Shown: positions 6,991-10,046 of the stretch, one piece after another
Numbering within the stretch: position 1 is the stretch's first letter
Layout of the letters: each line of letters opens with the position of its first letter
Assembly: GCA_958430865.1 (NCBI GenBank)
Contig: CAUDNR010000113.1
Span: forward strand, 120,730 to 130,775
DNA: 10,046 bases
Direction of reading: 5' to 3'
DNA from: Entrophospora sp. SA101
Lineage: Eukaryota > Glomeromycota > Glomeromycetes > Entrophosporales > Entrophosporaceae
Made by a program: the position numbers and the translations under genes
The notes under the pieces: generated by a model
What the model was told of the DNA's origin: nothing
Database searches by the model: none
The model's input: the letters and a program-made list of their open reading frames with translations, nothing else

Positions 6991-8314
6991 ATGAAAGGAA
7001 CAACATGCTCTTTACCAAGAACAACTTGTATTTCACTACCAGACAGCTGCATAAAATATATATTTGAATATTCAGAAGATGATATGAACTCATCACATTT
7101 ATGTTTATTGGTGAATCGAGTATGGTGCACATGGGCAGTTGGAATCTTATGGAGAGACACTGAAAGATATCTTGATCCACTGACTGATTCAAAACGTGGT
7201 GCTAAACTTTTCTCAACACTATTGAGATCATTGATAGCTCATGCAGGGAAAGAATTTTTACCAAATGATGGCACAATTATTTTAGAAGATATTTATCATC
7301 TACCATTACCAATTTTTAATTATCCAAGTTTTATTCGAGTGCTTTCAGCTTTTCATCTGGATTGGGTATTTGATTGTGGTTTGAGACTAAAGAAAAATGA
7401 TGATGATGACATAGATTCTCTTCCATATCATTAAATATAACTTTTATCAAATGTTAATGAAAGTTTGTCCATCTATATTTATCAGGAACTAGGGAATGTT
7501 TTTCACAAATTTATGAGTTACATTGTGATAACATAGCATTATCACATTTATATTATCATTTAGCATCAATGTGCTCTAATGAACTTTTCATTAATGAAAA
7601 TGATCATGGTAGTCTTATTATTAGGAAATTGGTAATTAAAGATTTAAAAAGTGATAATTGGGGATTGGCATATTTGATTTCTTTACAAAAATATTTAGAA
7701 TGTGTGGTATATGGTTCTGTTTATAATATTGTTAATTTAGAACTACACAAAGAAATCAGTAAAGCATTAATTAAAGTTTCAAGTTCTATAAAATATTTTA
7801 CTCTTACTGGAGGATTGTTATGTTTGCCACCAGAAACAATTGGTCATTTTTCAAACCTGGTAGTATTGGAGATTTTGGTGAATGATAATATAGAAGACCT
7901 TTTCCGAGATATGTGTATGTCAGCCACTTTTAAAGGACTGGAAATACTTAGGATTGGAAGTAAATTGCCATCTTTGAATGTTCTTAGTAAATTTTAACAA
8001 AATTTTGTTCACAAATCAAAGTTCTTGATTTATATGGGTTCTGGCCAAATGGCAAGAAAAAATTATCACAACATAATGAAACAATAGCTCAATACTGTTA
8101 TCAAAGTTTGCATTACCTAGCTACTTCAATTTCTGATGTCAAAGATGTAAGGCAAATTTTGGTATCATGTGAACAACTTGAGGGACTATATTTGGATAGT
8201 TATGAAAGGAAGATTGACTCTGAAGAACTTTTTCAAATTCTAGTAAACCATTATCCAGCAAAATTTCAAAATTATGTCTATTCAACAAATGGGATTTATC
8301 CAAAACTTCTTTAA
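6991..8314 (+). pseudogene. broken F-box / leucine-rich repeat-like gene
   Basis: The ATG at 6991 opens 147 codons with an N-terminal F-box at residues ~16-55 (LPDSCIKYIFEY, then LCLLVNRVWCTWAVGILWRD). In intact proteins of this type the F-box binds Skp1 and the C-terminal leucine-rich part selects targets for ubiquitination. The frame ends at 7434. Family-like sequence continues from 7436 in the next frame (YNFYQMLMKVCPSIF), then from about 7467-7488 to 7997 in the third (CFSQIYELHCDNIALSHLYYHLASMCSNELF, on to LEILRIGSKLPSLNVLSKF), then from 7991 to 8314 in another (FCSQIKVLDLYGFW, on to LVNHYPAKFQNYVYSTNG). That makes three frameshifts. The gaps are too short for introns and lack splice sites. 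The usual last ~100 residues are not recognisable. The pattern of LPxxCLxxIFEY and LCLLVNRxWC strongly resembles the large Glomeromycotina F-box family, from memory. Confidence 0.8.
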
Positions 8315-8465
8315 AAAACTTAATAGACAAACTATTAATCCTTAAAAGAAAAATATAATTATATGTTACAAAACAAGATGAACTAGATTTCAACAGTATA
8401 CTCTATGGAAATCAAAAAGTTCTCGGATAAAAATATTGATATCTTAATATTTAAACAAATCAAAT

Positions 8466-8492
8466 CTTATTGTCATTGGAATCAATGATAAG
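8466..8492. repeat. bulged hairpin
   Basis: CTTAT (8466-8470) and CATTG (8474-8478) pair with CAATG (8483-8487) and ATAAG (8488-8492) around the loop GAAT, with a 3 nt bulge TGT at 8471-8473. A second short inverted repeat, AAATATT/AATATTT, lies just before it at 8431-8452. Both could be chance in AT-rich DNA, though the CATTG part is less so. Confidence 0.5.
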
Positions 8493-8912
8493 TAAAATTG
8501 TTTAATAACAAAATACTTGATTTTATAATATTTACCTTTGCAGAATTTACCATTATCATTATCATAAAAAAAAATCTTTGTACTAAATATCTTTTATATT
8601 TAATGTTTTGTGCACAATGGCCAAATAATTACAGTTATAATTTTACATGTGTAATATATAAGGGAACATTTATTTCTTACCCAGGCGAATTTCCTTCCCC
8701 CATTAATTTGTATCATATAATATTTTACATGTGACTATAAAAGTTGTTTATTTATTTGATAACAGAAAATAATGAGTCAGTTGAACCTTTTGTTGAAAAT
8801 ATATTGGATACTGAATCTAAAAATTATAATGGCTATTTAACTTCAATAAAGTCCTTTTTTTATGATTTTATAATTACACCCCTTACATTCATACTAAAAT
8901 TATAAAACTGCA

Positions 8913-9073
8913 ATCACATTATAAATGTGATGATAATGACTAAATTTTGATCCCTGAAACCCTTGGTAAATACCAATGTTCACTTTGTCTGGTTTTGTTG
9001 GAGCATGCTCCAAATAATAAACGTTTTACTGTTTTTTGATTCTTGTTAAATGATGATACTGCGATGTATCATC
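8913..9073. repeat. cluster of four perfect inverted repeats
   Basis: Within 161 bp there are four: ATCACATT/AATGTGAT with a 3 nt spacer (8913-8931); TTGGTA/TACCAA with a 2 nt spacer (8963-8976); the 16 bp perfect palindrome TTGGAGCATGCTCCAA (8998-9013); and GATGATAC/GTATCATC with a 6 nt loop (9052-9073). The latter two contain enough G/C to be unlikely by chance here. No coding frame spans them. They could be the remains of a foldback element, protein-binding palindromes or a structured transcript. Confidence 0.75.
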
Positions 9074-9721
9074 TTGATTGATGGCTCAACTTTTGGGCTA
9101 TTCTTGTCAGTTAAATTGTTTTGCAAATAAACCAAAGTGAATTTGGCAATTGGCCAATAAGTAAGTGTAAATGACTAAATAAATCAATCACAAATGAATA
9201 AAAAGAACTTTATGGTTTATAAAAGGGCCATCTTTATTTATTTACAGTTAACTAGTACCATTGAGTATGCTCACAGATTCATAAAAAGGCAGTAATCAAG
9301 AACTAAGGTAAATTTGTAAATTAATTGACAAGCACCAAATTATTGTCAGTTGCCTGCAATTAACTGACTTATTTAACAGTCTTACATTTACAATTACAAT
9401 AACACTACCAGTATTTCCAATTAACCTTGGATGTTACTTCATTATTAGTTATACCTAATCTTGCTTGCTCACTAAAGAAAATAAAATGCGGATTTTTACC
9501 AAAGCTCCACAATTGTTGCCTTTTACCAATGAATTAACTAACTACACTTGTTGCTTTTATAAAAGTGCTTTAAACAAAGAAAATAAAAACAATGTTTTTA
9601 TTTGTATTTTATTTTTAAAAGTTTATGATTCTATCACAGAGTTTTATTTATTAGTGTTAATGATCTATTGTTTCCTCTATTTTTTCAAGCAAAGACCAAA
9701 AGTTATTCCCTATTACTATTC

Positions 9722-9764
9722 ATAATAATAATAATTCATGAAATTAAAGGTTTATTATTATTAT
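9722..9764. repeat. inverted TAA/TTA trinucleotide tracts
   Basis: ATAATAATAATAA (9722-9734) is the reverse complement of TTATTATTATTAT (9752-9764), separated by 17 bp. The arms are simple microsatellites, so the hairpin may reflect replication slippage and need not be a selected structure. Confidence 0.6.
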
Positions 9765-9969
9765 TGCAAATTAACTTAATCAATCAATATTGATATCCAT
9801 AAATTCACATAATAATTTAATAATAATTTCATTTGATATTTTGGATCTGAAACATGGAGTGCACAATTATCCAATCATGTATTAATGATTTATGATGAAA
9901 CTTTTGACTCAAGTCATTGATGTAGCTAAAGTGTTGACTAAAGGTGGTTTCTCAGGTAATACAGAAAAT

Positions 9970-10026
9970 ATGTAATGTATGAACCTCTATGTATGTAACG
10001 TATGAATTTATTTCCATACATGTATG
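9970..10026. repeat. short direct repeat and palindrome at the right edge
   Basis: ATGTAATGTATGAA (9970-9983) recurs as ATGTAACGTATGAA (9993-10006), a period of 23 bp with one substitution. It is followed by the 12 bp palindrome CATACATGTATG (10015-10026). The GTATGAA motif appears again inside the palindrome's right half. The array may continue beyond the window. Confidence 0.6.
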
Positions 10027-10046
10027 AAAAATGCAGATCATACATA

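Larger units (their letters stand above)
8315..10046. other. gene-poor AT-rich stretch with inverted repeats
   Basis: No coding region is convincing. The open frames at 8498-8734 and 9465-9725 are composed of AT-rich codons and match nothing I know. A short frame at about 8762-8900 (ENNESVEPFVENILDTESKNYNG) is preceded by an acceptor-like TTGATAACAG and could be an exon relic. TATAAAAG occurs at 9217-9226 and again near 9557. Several short hairpins and palindromes are described separately, concentrated at 8431-8492 and 8913-9073. Confidence 0.55.

Noticed and set aside
8762..8903. Short frame TENNESVEPFVENILDTESKNYNG after an acceptor-like TAACAG
   Set aside because: No donor, partner exon or family resemblance could be found; it could be the tail of the F-box pseudogene or chance.
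9465..9725. 86-codon plus-strand frame
   Set aside because: Low-complexity AT-driven composition (Leu/Phe/Tyr/Lys-rich), no motif, no promoter or splice context that sets it apart from background.
9892..9975. 28-codon frame from ATGATGAAACTTTTGACT with a possible donor CAG/GTAATA
   Set aside because: Too short, no downstream exon inside the window and no recognised motif.

Overview
The window looks like nuclear DNA of a very AT-rich eukaryote, most likely an arbuscular mycorrhizal fungus (Glomeromycotina, Rhizophagus/Gigaspora type). Three things point there: short AT-rich GT-AG introns, a degenerate F-box/leucine-rich protein of the kind hugely expanded in those fungi, and a dense mix of decayed retroelement, small DNA element and transposase-like gene. 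This placement comes from recalled family resemblance and no search was run. No rRNA, tRNA or CRISPR was seen.

Layout. Positions 1-290 hold a cluster of short hairpins, including three spaced copies of a ~34 bp self-complementary repeat, ending in a TATA-like box. Positions 300-1409 are AT-rich with no convincing gene. Positions 1427-5154 on the minus strand hold the main gene. Joining four open segments at GT-AG sites that keep frame gives an uninterrupted ~1060-residue protein with an N-terminal duplicated coiled coil, a four-cysteine zinc ribbon and a region resembling RNase H-fold (DDE-like) transposases. Its start codon appears to be made by splicing: the likely 5' exon ends in A and the main exon begins with TG. 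Its introns carry a 19-20 bp AT minisatellite and a 55 bp duplication of a splice acceptor.

Positions 5440-6612 on the plus strand are the decayed remains of a Ty3/gypsy gag-pol: zinc knuckle, aspartic protease and the first ~80 residues of reverse transcriptase, broken by stops and frameshifts. A 111 bp MITE-like element flanked by GTAC duplications sits inside it. Positions 6991-8314 (+) are an F-box/LRR-like gene broken by at least three frameshifts. From 8315 to the end no gene is supported, but there is a tight cluster of perfect inverted repeats at 8913-9073 and smaller repeats near the right edge.

The elements do not form a pathway. The picture is an accessory, transposon-rich interval in which one mobile-element-like gene is intact while its plus-strand neighbours are fossils.
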